DNA of 36,966 nt from an uncultured Planctomycetota bacterium. GTDB lineage: Bacteria; Planctomycetota; Phycisphaerae; Sedimentisphaerales; UBA12454. Where the stretch lies: assembly GCA_903847315.1 (NCBI GenBank), contig CAINDG010000034.1, forward strand, positions 1 to 36,966, in the 5' to 3' direction. The position numbers and the translations under genes are program-made. The notes under the pieces are model-generated. The model did not search any database. It had not been told where the DNA came from and was given only the letters and a program-made list of their open reading frames with translations. Each line of letters opens with the position of its first letter. Position 1 is the stretch's first letter. Shown here in pieces: positions 29,965 through 36,966 of the stretch.

Positions 29965-31056
29965 TTATTCTTTACTAAGTTCACTATCCTCTGTTAGAAA
30001 ACGTACTGTTACAATTGTTCCGCCTTTGCTGCGTTTACGAATATCAAGAAAGCCTCCTATCAGATCGGTGCGGTATTCCATAATTTTCAATCCAAAACCT
30101 TTTCTATTTGGAGATAACTTCGGAAAATCCAAGCCGTCATTTTCAATTGACAGAACAGTTCCTTTTTTAGTTAAGCAAAGATTTATGTTGATATTCTTTG
30201 CTTTGCCGTGTTTGACCGCATTGGTAATCGCTTCCTGAACAATACGATAAATTTGCTTTGCCTCAATAAGATTTTTAACCGAGACAGATTTTCCACACCG
30301 GAATCGACAAGTAACTCCCATGGCCTCCTGGGCATCGGATGCCAGCGTTTTTAAGGCCGATACCAAACCGCCTGTTTGAATATCAACAGGATAAAGCATT
30401 TTGGCAATGTCTCGTGCCTGAGCTATGGCCTTGTTGGCAAGTTTTGATATTACTAAGGCGTCTTTCATTTCTTCCGATGATTTGCCCTTAAGCTTCAGCG
30501 ATAATCCTTTACATTTAATAGCAATGCCGGTAAGTACTTGGCCTATGCTATCGTGTATTTCCTGGCCTATCAGTTTTCGTTCTCTTTCGGTTAGATCCAG
30601 AATTTCTTTTTCCAGGCGTCTGCGGTCAGTAATATCATGGCCGACACAAAGGATTTCCACACCACTCCCATCTTCATTGTGAATCGCCTTGTTTGCCCAG
30701 GAGACCCAAACTCTTCGGCCGTTTTTACAAATATTCTCATTCTCGCAGGCGGCATAAAATCCCGGCAGCTTTTTGATGTCTCTGGCAATTTTCGCAAGGT
30801 TCTGGCCGAAGCTATCCTCTTTGGATATGATTGTCCCTATGATATTTTTACCAAGGATTTCCTGCTCGGTATAGCCGTAGAACTTCTGGGCGAATTCATT
30901 GAAGAAAGTTATTTTCCCGTCTTTGTCCATACGCAGAATAATACAGGCGACATTCTCTACAAGCTGGCGGTATTTATCTTCGCTAGCATGCAGCCTCTGT
31001 TCTGCACGCCCAAGCTGTGTGGTTATCTTTTTTATTTTTTTCGTTTGTTTTTCCAC
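29965..31056 (-). CDS. PAS-domain sensor histidine kinase (HisKA_3 type)
   Basis: 363 aa from GTG 31056. N-terminal coiled coil, PAS domain at about residues 25-145 ('QLVENVACIILRMDKDGKI', 'GYTEQEILGKN', then a PAC 'GHDITDRRRLE'). The phospho-acceptor His168 sits in 'GQEIHDSIGQVLTG', typical of NarL-type partners. The ATPase has 'IVQEAITNAVKHGKA' and 'GFGLKIMEYR'. No transmembrane helix, so it senses a cytoplasmic signal (possibly redox or ligand through PAS). Same operon as the response regulator. Confidence 0.93.
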   Translation of the reverse strand: MEKQTKKIKKITTQLGRAEQRLHASEDKYRQLVENVACIILRMDKDGKITFFNEFAQKFYGYTEQEILGKNIIGTIISKEDSFGQNLAKIARDIKKLPGFYAACENENICKNGRRVWVSWANKAIHNEDGSGVEILCVGHDITDRRRLEKEILDLTERERKLIGQEIHDSIGQVLTGIAIKCKGLSLKLKGKSSEEMKDALVISKLANKAIAQARDIAKMLYPVDIQTGGLVSALKTLASDAQEAMGVTCRFRCGKSVSVKNLIEAKQIYRIVQEAITNAVKHGKAKNININLCLTKKGTVLSIENDGLDFPKLSPNRKGFGLKIMEYRTDLIGGFLDIRKRSKGGTIVTVRFLTEDSELSKE

Positions 31057-31372
31057 CTTTCTTGCCTGCCTTTTCCATAACCCATGTCGGGAAATTGCAA
31101 GAAGACACCAAATAACTTCTTCTTATATTTTAATGATATTGAATAAATTGTCAATCGGGCATTGGCGATAGCTCGGTCCTACGAATCGGTTTAATGTAAG
31201 GGATTTTGCCGACAGTCAGATAGTCAATTCGTCTTACAATAGAAACAGGTTCCACACTGATTTACAAATAAATCCTTGTTGTTACTATAGTTACATAAGT
31301 TAGACCGGAGCGTTAAAAGTAAAGCCGGCAAAGTAATGGTTGAATATGTCTTTAATGATGGAGGCACAAAAA
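31057..31372. other. Intergenic region between the kinase and channel genes
   Basis: Divergent gap of about 315 bp. No RNA gene or clear promoter seen. The frames over 31340-31372 are an upstream extension of the channel gene without a ribosome site. Confidence 0.4.
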
Positions 31373-32059
31373 ATGTTAGCTGAAATTGAATGGAAAAATC
31401 TTGTTATTGAACCGGTTACCCAAATGTTGACCAGAATTATGGCCTATCTTCCTGTCCTGCTTGGGGCATTGATAATCCTGATAGTAGGTTGGCTTGTGGC
31501 CAAGGCAATCAGACGATTAGTCGATTGGCTGCTTAAGACAGTACGCTTTGATTCGCTGGCGGACAAGGCGGGCATATCGGAAATTCTCAGGAAGGGTGAT
31601 TTAAAAATTTCGGCCAGAGAAGTGGTAAGCAGTATCGTTTATTGGCTGGTTATTATTATGGTTTTAGTGATGACAGTTGATGCACTGGGTTTGCCCAAGT
31701 CTTCCGATATTCTTGAAAGCTTATTTGCTTACATCCCGAAGGTCATAGCCGCCCTGCTTGTCCTTATAGTTGCTATGTTTCTGGCCAGTTTTGTGTCAGG
31801 AATAGTCCGCACGGCCGCAGGCAATGCCAATTTGCCTAAGCCGGAGATACTTGCCGGTATATGCCGATGGGCGATTATAATTTTCGCAGTAACTATTTCA
31901 CTGGAACAGCTTGGTATCGCCCCGCTTCTGGTAACGGCTACTTTCAATATTGTTCTTGGCAGTATTTGCCTTGCATTGGCTCTTGCGTTCGGATTAGGCG
32001 GTAAAGATGCCGCAGCGAAGTATCTTGAGGAATTAAGGCAAAAACGCTCTGGGAAATAA
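31373..32059 (+). CDS. Small mechanosensitive-channel-like membrane protein (TM-helix repeat, CmpX-like)
   Basis: 228 aa from ATG 31373, chosen because GGAGG lies 8 nt upstream (31360-31364); in-frame TTG 31340 and ATGs 31346-31358 have no site. Five or so hydrophobic segments with two conserved TM-helix repeats ('YLPVLLGALIILIVGWLVAK' and 'YIPKVIAALLVLIVAMFLAS'), and 'LALALAFGLGGKDAA' near the end. The family is related to MscS-like channels and is linked to envelope stress. It opens the run of envelope genes to the right. Confidence 0.85.
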   Translation: MLAEIEWKNLVIEPVTQMLTRIMAYLPVLLGALIILIVGWLVAKAIRRLVDWLLKTVRFDSLADKAGISEILRKGDLKISAREVVSSIVYWLVIIMVLVMTVDALGLPKSSDILESLFAYIPKVIAALLVLIVAMFLASFVSGIVRTAAGNANLPKPEILAGICRWAIIIFAVTISLEQLGIAPLLVTATFNIVLGSICLALALAFGLGGKDAAAKYLEELRQKRSGK

Positions 32060-32113
32060 CGAAGAGTTAATGAGTGTTATTGTATGACTTCACTTTTAAT
32101 AAAGGAATAGTAA

Positions 32114-32521
32114 ATGAAAAAAGTAATTATGATTGTAGTAATATTAGTACTAGTAACTGTCTTAGGCTGCTATTCGAGCAGCGAGAAAGGCGGCAGCGTG
32201 CTTAAGGGTGAAGGATTTAAAATCTCTGTCCCAACTTTTGACGTAGAGATGAAACAGGGTGAAATCCAAAGCGTTACCATCTCTATAGAGAGAGGCGAGT
32301 CTTTCAAGCAGGACGTGAAGCTACAAATTGAAGCGGCCAAGGGCCTCAATGTCGACCCGACCAGAATTTTCGTCAAGGCGAGCGACACGCCTGATGTGCA
32401 GCTCCGGATTATGGCGCCCAAAGACGCTGCTCTTGGTGTATATCGCATCTCTGTGAAGGGAACGCCGAAAATTGGCGAACCGACCTCGACGGAATTTAAC
32501 GTGAAAGTTATTACTCCGTAG
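32114..32521 (+). CDS. Lipoprotein with Ig-like beta-sandwich domain, copy 1
   Basis: 135 aa. Signal peptide with lipobox 'VTVLGC' (Cys19). The mature part is one beta-sandwich-like domain of about 105 residues: 'GGSVLKGEGFKI', 'KQGEIQSVTISIERGESFKQ', 'VKASDTPDVQLRI', 'PKDAALGVYRISV'. Reminiscent of NEW3/COG1470-type Ig-like domains that bind to surfaces or stabilise proteins, but the family is not certain. AAAGGAA precedes the ATG. Copy 2 is 534 bp downstream. Confidence 0.85.
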   Translation: MKKVIMIVVILVLVTVLGCYSSSEKGGSVLKGEGFKISVPTFDVEMKQGEIQSVTISIERGESFKQDVKLQIEAAKGLNVDPTRIFVKASDTPDVQLRIMAPKDAALGVYRISVKGTPKIGEPTSTEFNVKVITP

Positions 32522-32545
32522 ATTTCGGGCAGTTTGTTTTAACCT

Positions 32546-32591
32546 GAGCAACCCCAGGTCGCTTGACGCAGGCTGCTCGGTTGTTTAACCG
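32546..32591 (+). terminator. Double hairpin after copy 1
   Basis: Stem GAGCAACC/GGCTGCTC (32546-32578, one mismatch), then CGGTT/AACCG with a GTTT loop (32578-32591). The same structure follows copies 2 and 3. Confidence 0.55.
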
Positions 32592-32647
32592 AAAAAGAAA
32601 AGGAAAATTGTTATTGTATGACTTCACTTTTAATAAAGGAATAGTAA

Positions 32648-33055
32648 ATGAAAAAAGTAATTATGATTGTAGTAATATTAGTACTAGTAACCGTCTTGGG
32701 CTGCTATTCGAGCAGCGAGAAAGGCGGCAGCGTAATTAAAGGTGAAGGATTTAAAATCGCCGTCCCAACTTTTGACGTAGAGATCAAACAGGGTGAAATC
32801 CAAAGCGTTACCATCTCTCTGGAGAGAGGCGAGTCTTTCAAACAGGACGTGAAATTCATTATTAAAACAACCAAAGGTATTACTGTCGAACCGACTGACG
32901 TTATGGTCAAAGCGAGCGACACACCTGATGTGCAGCTCCGGATTACGGTGCCCAAGGACGCCGCTCTCGGTGTATATAGCGTCTCTGTAATTGGAACACC
33001 GAAAACCGGCGAACCGACCTCTACTGTGTTCAACGTGAATGTTGTTGTTCCGTAG
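32648..33055 (+). CDS. Lipoprotein with Ig-like beta-sandwich domain, copy 2
   Basis: 135 aa, paralogue of the gene at 32114. Signal peptide identical through 'VLGCYSSSEKGGSV'; the mature domain differs at scattered positions (for example 'VKFIIKTTKGITVEPTDVMV'). Same lipidation Cys19. Substitutions concentrated outside the signal peptide suggest divergence after a recent duplication, with the leader sequence kept. Confidence 0.85.
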   Translation: MKKVIMIVVILVLVTVLGCYSSSEKGGSVIKGEGFKIAVPTFDVEIKQGEIQSVTISLERGESFKQDVKFIIKTTKGITVEPTDVMVKASDTPDVQLRITVPKDAALGVYSVSVIGTPKTGEPTSTVFNVNVVVP

Positions 33056-33079
33056 ATTTCGGGCAGTTTGTTTTAACTT

Positions 33080-33125
33080 GAGCAGCCCCAGGTCGCTTGA
33101 CGCAGGCTGCTCGGTTGTTTAACCG
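33080..33125 (+). terminator. Double hairpin after copy 2
   Basis: GAGCAGCC/GGCTGCTC (33080-33112, perfect arms), then CGGTT/AACCG (33112-33125). Confidence 0.55.
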
Positions 33126-33146
33126 AAAAAGAAAAGGAAAATTGTT

Positions 33147-33299
33147 ATGCTTTACACTATCGCTGTTGTTTTGCTTATATTGTGGCTCCTGGGGTTGGTG
33201 AGTTCCTACACCATGGGCGGTTTCATTCACATTCTTCTGGTAATCGCCATCGTGGTTGTCTTGCTTAGAATTATCAGCGGACGAAGACCCGTTTTATGA
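33147..33299 (+). CDS. Small membrane protein, lmo0937 (DUF5670) family
   Basis: 50 aa from ATG 33147 with AGGA about 8 nt upstream. Two transmembrane segments: 'IAVVLLILWLLGLVSSYTMG' and 'HILLVIAIVVVLLRIISG', the typical lmo0937 layout. Such proteins are common next to stress genes; molecular role unknown. Confidence 0.88.
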   Translation: MLYTIAVVLLILWLLGLVSSYTMGGFIHILLVIAIVVVLLRIISGRRPVL

Positions 33300-33401
33300 G
33301 CCAGGCATCAAAATCAAAAGTCTTAGGCGTGAAATATGTTTTACATAAAATGGAGTATTGTATGACTTCGTTTTTAATTTAATTTAAGAAAGGAATAGAA
33401 A

Positions 33402-34184
33402 ATGAAAAAAGTAATTGCAATTATGGTCGTATTAACACTGGTTTTGGCGACCGTCTCCCTCGGCACTGACAGCCCTAAAGGCGGCAGTGTGGTCAAAGGC
33501 GAAGGCTTCAAGATTGATGTCCCGACTCTCGACGTGAAGGTCAAACAGGGTGAAACCCAAAGTGTTACCATCAAACTGCAGAGAGACGAATCTTTCAAGC
33601 AGGACGTGAAGCTGGTAATTGTAGCAGCCACTGGTATCAGCATTGAGCCAGAGAAAGTTACCGTCAAAGCGAGTGACAAACCGGTTGTGGAACTCACGAT
33701 TACGGTACCCAAGGACGCTGCTCTCGGTGAGTATAAAGTCTCTGTTACTGGAACCCCGACAACGGGCGAAGCAACCTCAGTGGACTTCACGGTGAAGGTT
33801 GTTGCTCCGGATGCCGGCTACACCCTGAAATCAGACAGTGATAAAGGCGGTAGCACACTCAAAGGCGAAGGATTCAAGATCGCTGTCCCAACCTTCGACA
33901 CGAAGATTAAACAGGGCGAAACCCAAAGTGTTACCATCTCTCTGGAGAGAGGCGAGTCTTTCAAGCAGGACGTAACGCTGGAAATTAGATTGTTCAAGGG
34001 TAAAGGTCTCACCTTTGAACCGGCCAAAGTTGTCGTCAATGCCAGTGATAAACCGGATGTACAACTCATGATTACGGCACTTAAGGACGCCGATCTCGGT
34101 GAGTATAAGGTTTCTGTGACTGGAACCCCAACAACCGGCGAACCAACCTCAACAGAATTCAACGTTAAAGTTGTTGCTCCATAA
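33402..34184 (+). CDS. Secreted two-domain version of the beta-sandwich protein, copy 3
   Basis: 260 aa. Signal peptide 'VIAIMVVLTLVLATVSLG' lacks a lipobox Cys, so the protein is probably released to the periplasm or exterior rather than lipidated. Two tandem domains, each homologous to copies 1 and 2, start 'KGGSVVKGEGFKI' and 'KGGSTLKGEGFKI', joined by 'DAGYTLKSDSD'. Domain duplication and fusion on top of the gene duplication. Confidence 0.85.
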   Translation: MKKVIAIMVVLTLVLATVSLGTDSPKGGSVVKGEGFKIDVPTLDVKVKQGETQSVTIKLQRDESFKQDVKLVIVAATGISIEPEKVTVKASDKPVVELTITVPKDAALGEYKVSVTGTPTTGEATSVDFTVKVVAPDAGYTLKSDSDKGGSTLKGEGFKIAVPTFDTKIKQGETQSVTISLERGESFKQDVTLEIRLFKGKGLTFEPAKVVVNASDKPDVQLMITALKDADLGEYKVSVTGTPTTGEPTSTEFNVKVVAP

Positions 34185-34208
34185 ATTTCGGGCAATTTGT
34201 TCTAATCT

Positions 34209-34254
34209 GAGCAGCCCCAGGTCGCTTGACATGGGGCTGCTTGGTTATTTAACC
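34209..34254 (+). terminator. Double hairpin after copy 3
   Basis: GAGCAGCCCC/GGGGCTGCTT (34209-34218, 34233-34242) then GGTT/AACC (34243-34254), followed by an A run. The first stem is longer than in copies 1 and 2, with changes on both arms. Confidence 0.55.
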
Positions 34255-34264
34255 AAAAAAGAAT

Positions 34265-35344
34265 ATGAAAAATACTAAAGACACTGTTTTATTGACCGGA
34301 ATAACCGGTAACCTTGGAAGCTGGCTTGCCGTAGAAATGCTGCGGCATGGGAAAAAAGTTTTAGCGCTGATGCGAGACCAGAACAGCGAAGCTGCCACCA
34401 AGCGACTCAATCGGATCCTCGATATTGCGGGAGGCAGAGACCTCAAAGACAATATAGAGATAATTCATGGGGATATCTGCAAGAAGGGGCTCGGGCTTAA
34501 ATCAAATGCGAAGAATCTGAACCGGCTTTCTAAAATCATTCATTGTGCGGCCTGTACAAAATTTTTAGGTGACGACGGTAAATCTCATCAAACGATGAAC
34601 GTTCAGGGTACCATTAATGTTCTGGAATTGGCCAGCCGCCTATCTGTACCATTAGTTCACGTCAGCAGCGCTTATATCTCCGGTAAACGAACCGGCATAG
34701 TAAAAGAAGATGAAATCGATGTCGGCCAATCTTTTAGTAACATTTACGAGGACACAAAATGCAGGTCAGAAATGCTCGTTCACGGATGGGCGCAAACGAA
34801 TTCTCTGCCGACGGTTGTTCTGCGGCCAAGTATCGTTCTAGGAGATTCCCAGTGTGGAAAAACGGTAAATTTTACCTCATTGTATGATTATATGCGACTT
34901 CTGACTCTCCTTGTGCCGCGCCTGGGTAAAAATTGTATCCGTGTCGCAACCAAACCTGACGTAACGAAAAATATTATACCGGTAGATTACTTCGCGAAAG
35001 TTTCTTCTTATATCATTAATCGCGGCATTCCTGGTACTTATCATATTACTAACCCGGTACCGTTAACTATGAAAGATTTCGGCGAGATATTTTCCCGTCT
35101 CTTTGGGGTAAATCGCTATAAACTGGTAAAGGCTGACAGTTTTCTCAGTCATAAACCAAACGAAATCGAAAGGCTAATCCAGGAATCAACTTCAGTATAC
35201 AGCCCTTATATGTTATCAGAACCTGTTTTTGAACGGACTAATACCGACACAGTTCTTGCCGGCAGCGGAATAAAATTACCATTAATGGACTTATCATACT
35301 TTAAGAAATTGCTCGACTATGCCTGCCTGGTTAAATGGCGATGA
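34265..35344 (+). CDS. Extended SDR / NAD-binding reductase (thioester reductase-like)
   Basis: 359 aa. Rossmann motif 'LTGITGNLGSWLAVEML', 'HGDI', 'HCAACTKF', 'NVQGTINVLELA', 'HVSSAYISG', and the active-site pair Tyr/Lys in 'YEDTKCRSE'. 'VVLRPSIVLGD' and 'IIPVDYFAKV' match the NAD_binding_4 (fatty acyl reductase/thioester reductase) group. Substrate unknown. It follows the third paralogue directly. Confidence 0.85.
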   Translation: MKNTKDTVLLTGITGNLGSWLAVEMLRHGKKVLALMRDQNSEAATKRLNRILDIAGGRDLKDNIEIIHGDICKKGLGLKSNAKNLNRLSKIIHCAACTKFLGDDGKSHQTMNVQGTINVLELASRLSVPLVHVSSAYISGKRTGIVKEDEIDVGQSFSNIYEDTKCRSEMLVHGWAQTNSLPTVVLRPSIVLGDSQCGKTVNFTSLYDYMRLLTLLVPRLGKNCIRVATKPDVTKNIIPVDYFAKVSSYIINRGIPGTYHITNPVPLTMKDFGEIFSRLFGVNRYKLVKADSFLSHKPNEIERLIQESTSVYSPYMLSEPVFERTNTDTVLAGSGIKLPLMDLSYFKKLLDYACLVKWR

Positions 35345-35416
35345 AATCTCAGTTAATATAAACAGAATGAAATATGAAGCAAATGAACTTATATAATTTT
35401 TAGAAGGCAGTAAAAT

Positions 35417-35457
35417 ATGGCCAATTATTCCAGCAGTGAGAAAGGCAGCCGTATACT
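35417..35457 (+). pseudogene. Remnant of a fourth beta-sandwich lipoprotein copy
   Basis: 'YSSSEKGSRIL' (DNA 35423-35457) matches the start of the mature part of copies 1 and 2 ('YSSSEKGGSVL'). The rest of the domain is missing; the real downstream gene starts at 35501. The fragment shares the frame of the next gene but not its ribosome site. Confidence 0.5.
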
Positions 35458-35500
35458 CAACCGGCAAACCGATATCAACGTAATTCAAAAGGAGAATTGT

Positions 35501-35734
35501 ATGGCAAGGGTAAAGATTTTATTTGCTACGATGTTTTTGATTTCTTTGTTCCTTATGTGCGGCGGCTGCGAAAGCCACAGACATGAGCGACGGGAGGATT
35601 TGCGGGACAAGCAGTCGGAGCGAGAGGAGTTGCGAGATAAGCAGTCGGAGCGAGAGCAGCAACTGGAGCAGGAACGGCAATCGGAGGAGCAGGACTCGGA
35701 TTCACGAGGGGGACGGCATGAAGAGCGACATTGA
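35501..35734 (+). CDS. Small lipoprotein with charged repeat
   Basis: 77 aa from ATG 35501 with AAGGAG 7 nt upstream. Signal peptide 'ILFATMFLISLFLMCGGC' with lipidation Cys. The mature part is a charged helix containing two copies of 'LRDKQSERE', Glu/Gln/Arg-rich, then a His/Arg-rich tail. Likely an envelope coiled-coil lipoprotein; no family recognised. Confidence 0.75.
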   Translation: MARVKILFATMFLISLFLMCGGCESHRHERREDLRDKQSEREELRDKQSEREQQLEQERQSEEQDSDSRGGRHEERH

Positions 35735-35777
35735 TAAGGCGTGTGCCTTTGGCAATAAATAATTGAAAGGAGTTTTT

Positions 35778-35942
35778 ATGGGATTGATATTACTTATTAT
35801 TGTTATCTTACTTCTTGTCGGCGGGCTGCCTCGATGGAATTACAGCCGCGATTGGGGTTACGGCCCAACCGGCGGCCTGGGATTGGTGCTGATGATCCTG
35901 CTGATACTGGTGCTGTTGGGATATATTCCCCGCGGCTTCTGA
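35778..35942 (+). CDS. Small membrane protein, DUF3309 family
   Basis: 54 aa from ATG 35778 with AAAGGAG 5 nt upstream. Layout: 'LILLIIVILLLVGGLPRW', 'NYSRDWGYGPTGGLG', then 'LVLMILLILVLLGYIP', the characteristic DUF3309 pattern. Function unknown; often found with stress or envelope genes. Confidence 0.9.
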   Translation: MGLILLIIVILLLVGGLPRWNYSRDWGYGPTGGLGLVLMILLILVLLGYIPRGF

Positions 35943-36059
35943 GTAAATAGTTCCATGAAGTAAGCGTTAGAAGCCTTCCCGAAGTCAATGTCTTTGGCTC
36001 GCATCGGCGCGAAGTTTTAAAAACTAACTAATAATTACTATGATTCAAGGATATGTAAC

Positions 36060-36899
36060 ATGAAAATGATATATATGTTTTTGCTTTTTTCCATCGTGAC
36101 GGCAGGCAGCTGCTACAGTAAAAGCGAAAGCACGGCTTTGAGCGGTCCAACGGTTATATTGAAATGCGATAAAGTTCTGGAAAATCCTACTCCTGACTTT
36201 ATGTATTTTGTTCCACTGATATCGCCGACACTGGTTTACAGTGAGACGAGTAAAGGTAACGGGCAGAAATCCGGCCTGATTTCCTGTGTCAGGAAACCAA
36301 CTTCAAAATCTTTTTATGCTTCCGGCGAATTCCAGATGCAGGGAAGCGGTTTTCATAAAAACAAATTTGATTCAGCCGGAATGATTGCAAGAAATACAAA
36401 AGGATTAAAAAAGGGAAAGCCCCTTCAGAATATACTTGGTTATATTAAGTTTGAAGGAGAAGGATACGGCTGGATTGAGATTAAAGGCAAGCTTGATGGA
36501 AAAAAAGCGACCGCGACAGAGGTGAAAGTTCATTTTAACGGCAGAGGCAAAACCAGTCCGGTTACAGTGGGGCTTTACAGCGTTAAATCTGTAAATGGAG
36601 AGTATAAATATGAAAATAAATATGACGAGATAGTTGCCAGAGTTAACACCCTTACATTCAATAAAAGTACAGACAAGCCCATGATGGGTATTATAGTATC
36701 TTCGGTCTACGCCGAAGGCGGCAAACCCGGTTTTTGGGGAAATATAAAAGGATCTCTGGCTAATTTAATTATAAAGCCCTTAGAGATAGACAAATTAGGC
36801 AATGATACGATGCTTGATTTTGGCTGTGCATTATTCGAAGAAAAAGAGACGTTTACTTTTCCAAAGGCAAAGAATTTAAAGGCAGGCGGCAAGGATTGA
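36060..36899 (+). CDS. Putative secreted lipoprotein of unknown function
   Basis: 279 aa. Signal peptide 'MIYMFLLFSIVTAGSC' with lipobox-like 'TAGSC' (Cys18). The mature part is beta-rich with no domain I recognise ('YSETSKGNGQKSGLI', 'GYIKFEGEGYGWIEIKG', 'VKVHFNGRGKTSPVTVGLYS'). Separated by 117 bp from the DUF3309 gene on the same strand. Confidence 0.72.
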   Translation: MKMIYMFLLFSIVTAGSCYSKSESTALSGPTVILKCDKVLENPTPDFMYFVPLISPTLVYSETSKGNGQKSGLISCVRKPTSKSFYASGEFQMQGSGFHKNKFDSAGMIARNTKGLKKGKPLQNILGYIKFEGEGYGWIEIKGKLDGKKATATEVKVHFNGRGKTSPVTVGLYSVKSVNGEYKYENKYDEIVARVNTLTFNKSTDKPMMGIIVSSVYAEGGKPGFWGNIKGSLANLIIKPLEIDKLGNDTMLDFGCALFEEKETFTFPKAKNLKAGGKD

Positions 36900-36933
36900 T
36901 TAACAGTTATTACGGTTTAAATTGAAGCATAAC

Positions 36934-36966
36934 ATGAAAGGGGTATGTATATTTTTATGTTTTTGC
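36934..36966 (+). CDS. Start of a gene cut by the window edge
   Basis: ATG 36934 opens a frame with a hydrophobic start (MKGVCIFLCFC), like a signal peptide, and runs off the right edge. Too short to identify. Confidence 0.35.
   Translation, partial: MKGVCIFLCFC

Larger units (their letters stand above)
32075..33148 (+). repeat. Tandem duplication, 534-bp unit
   Basis: Two adjacent units with offset 534 bp (unit 1 from 32075, unit 2 from 32609), each with a TTGTATGACTTCAC leader, a gene, the stop and the double hairpin. Leader and signal-peptide DNA are almost identical; the mature protein part has diverged. A third related gene lies at 33402. Confidence 0.9.

Noticed and set aside
32075-33148. 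Repeats considered as a CRISPR or satellite array
   Set aside because: The unit is 534 bp and encodes a protein; there are no short repeats with spacers anywhere in the window.
1-36966. tRNA, rRNA, tmRNA or riboswitch genes
   Set aside because: I found no cloverleaf with a GGTTCGAxTCC arm and no known riboswitch core; negative by eye only.

Overview
The window looks like a chromosomal segment from a planctomycete of the Phycisphaerae/Sedimentisphaerales type. Supporting signs: a secreted RCC1/beta-helix protein ending in a dockerin-like pair with 'ESW' motifs, a protein with the planctomycetal 'FADGHVKF' tail, a small Hc1-like protein of the kind seen in planctomycetes, moderate GC, and many GTG/TTG starts. 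This is inference; no rRNA or tRNA gene is present to fix the taxonomy.

Layout. (1) 1-2300 (minus): 5' part of a large secreted GLUG-repeat/PASTA protein running off the left edge. (2) 2720-4612: a complete IS1595-family insertion sequence with 24-bp imperfect inverted repeats, an exact 8-bp target duplication, a membrane-protein passenger gene, the transposase and a 39-codon Lys-rich ORF. (3) 4964-8721: flavodoxin, Hc1-like protein, FabZ-like dehydratase, a UvrC relative without nuclease domains, and an Rh-type ammonium transporter. (4) 8962-14809: glnS, a half-size TauE protein (minus), then a plus-strand run: zinc-ribbon membrane protein, coiled-coil membrane protein, dus, smpB, DUF1844, trpC. 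(5) 14876-17323 (minus): RCC1/beta-helix/dockerin-like secreted protein. (6) 17.7-20.2 kb: an accessory island of DNA-acting genes: HNH-AP2 protein (odd start, in-frame UGA), GIY-YIG protein, and a three-gene minus-strand operon centred on a DpnI homologue, with the first 40 codons of a Dam-type adenine methyltransferase just upstream. (7) 20231-28486: thioesterase, small lipoprotein, CdaA/CdaR-type pair, Der, a type-IV-pilin-like/H-X9-DG protein, small lipoprotein, DUF1015 and a class V aminotransferase. (8) 28576-36966: a REC-only regulator, a LuxR-type response regulator with its PAS histidine kinase, then a run of envelope/stress-type genes: CmpX/MscS-like channel, three tandem paralogous secreted beta-sandwich proteins, two tiny membrane proteins (lmo0937 and DUF3309 types), an extended SDR and small lipoproteins.

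The most interesting part is the DpnI-like operon (18861-19980). A 54-aa protein, a DpnI homologue that keeps the zinc-ribbon cysteines and D53/K66 but has Q in place of E64, and a 62-aa protein are joined by ATGA overlaps. The predicted promoter contains a GATC site touching its -10 box and would give a nearly leaderless mRNA. A truncated Dam gene ends inside the -35 box. This fits an island that lost its GATC methylase and kept a methyl-directed nuclease. Other points of interest are the IS passenger gene, the CdaA with DLA instead of DGA, the UvrC paralogue with an in-frame palindromic insertion, and the 534-bp tandem duplication of secreted-protein genes.
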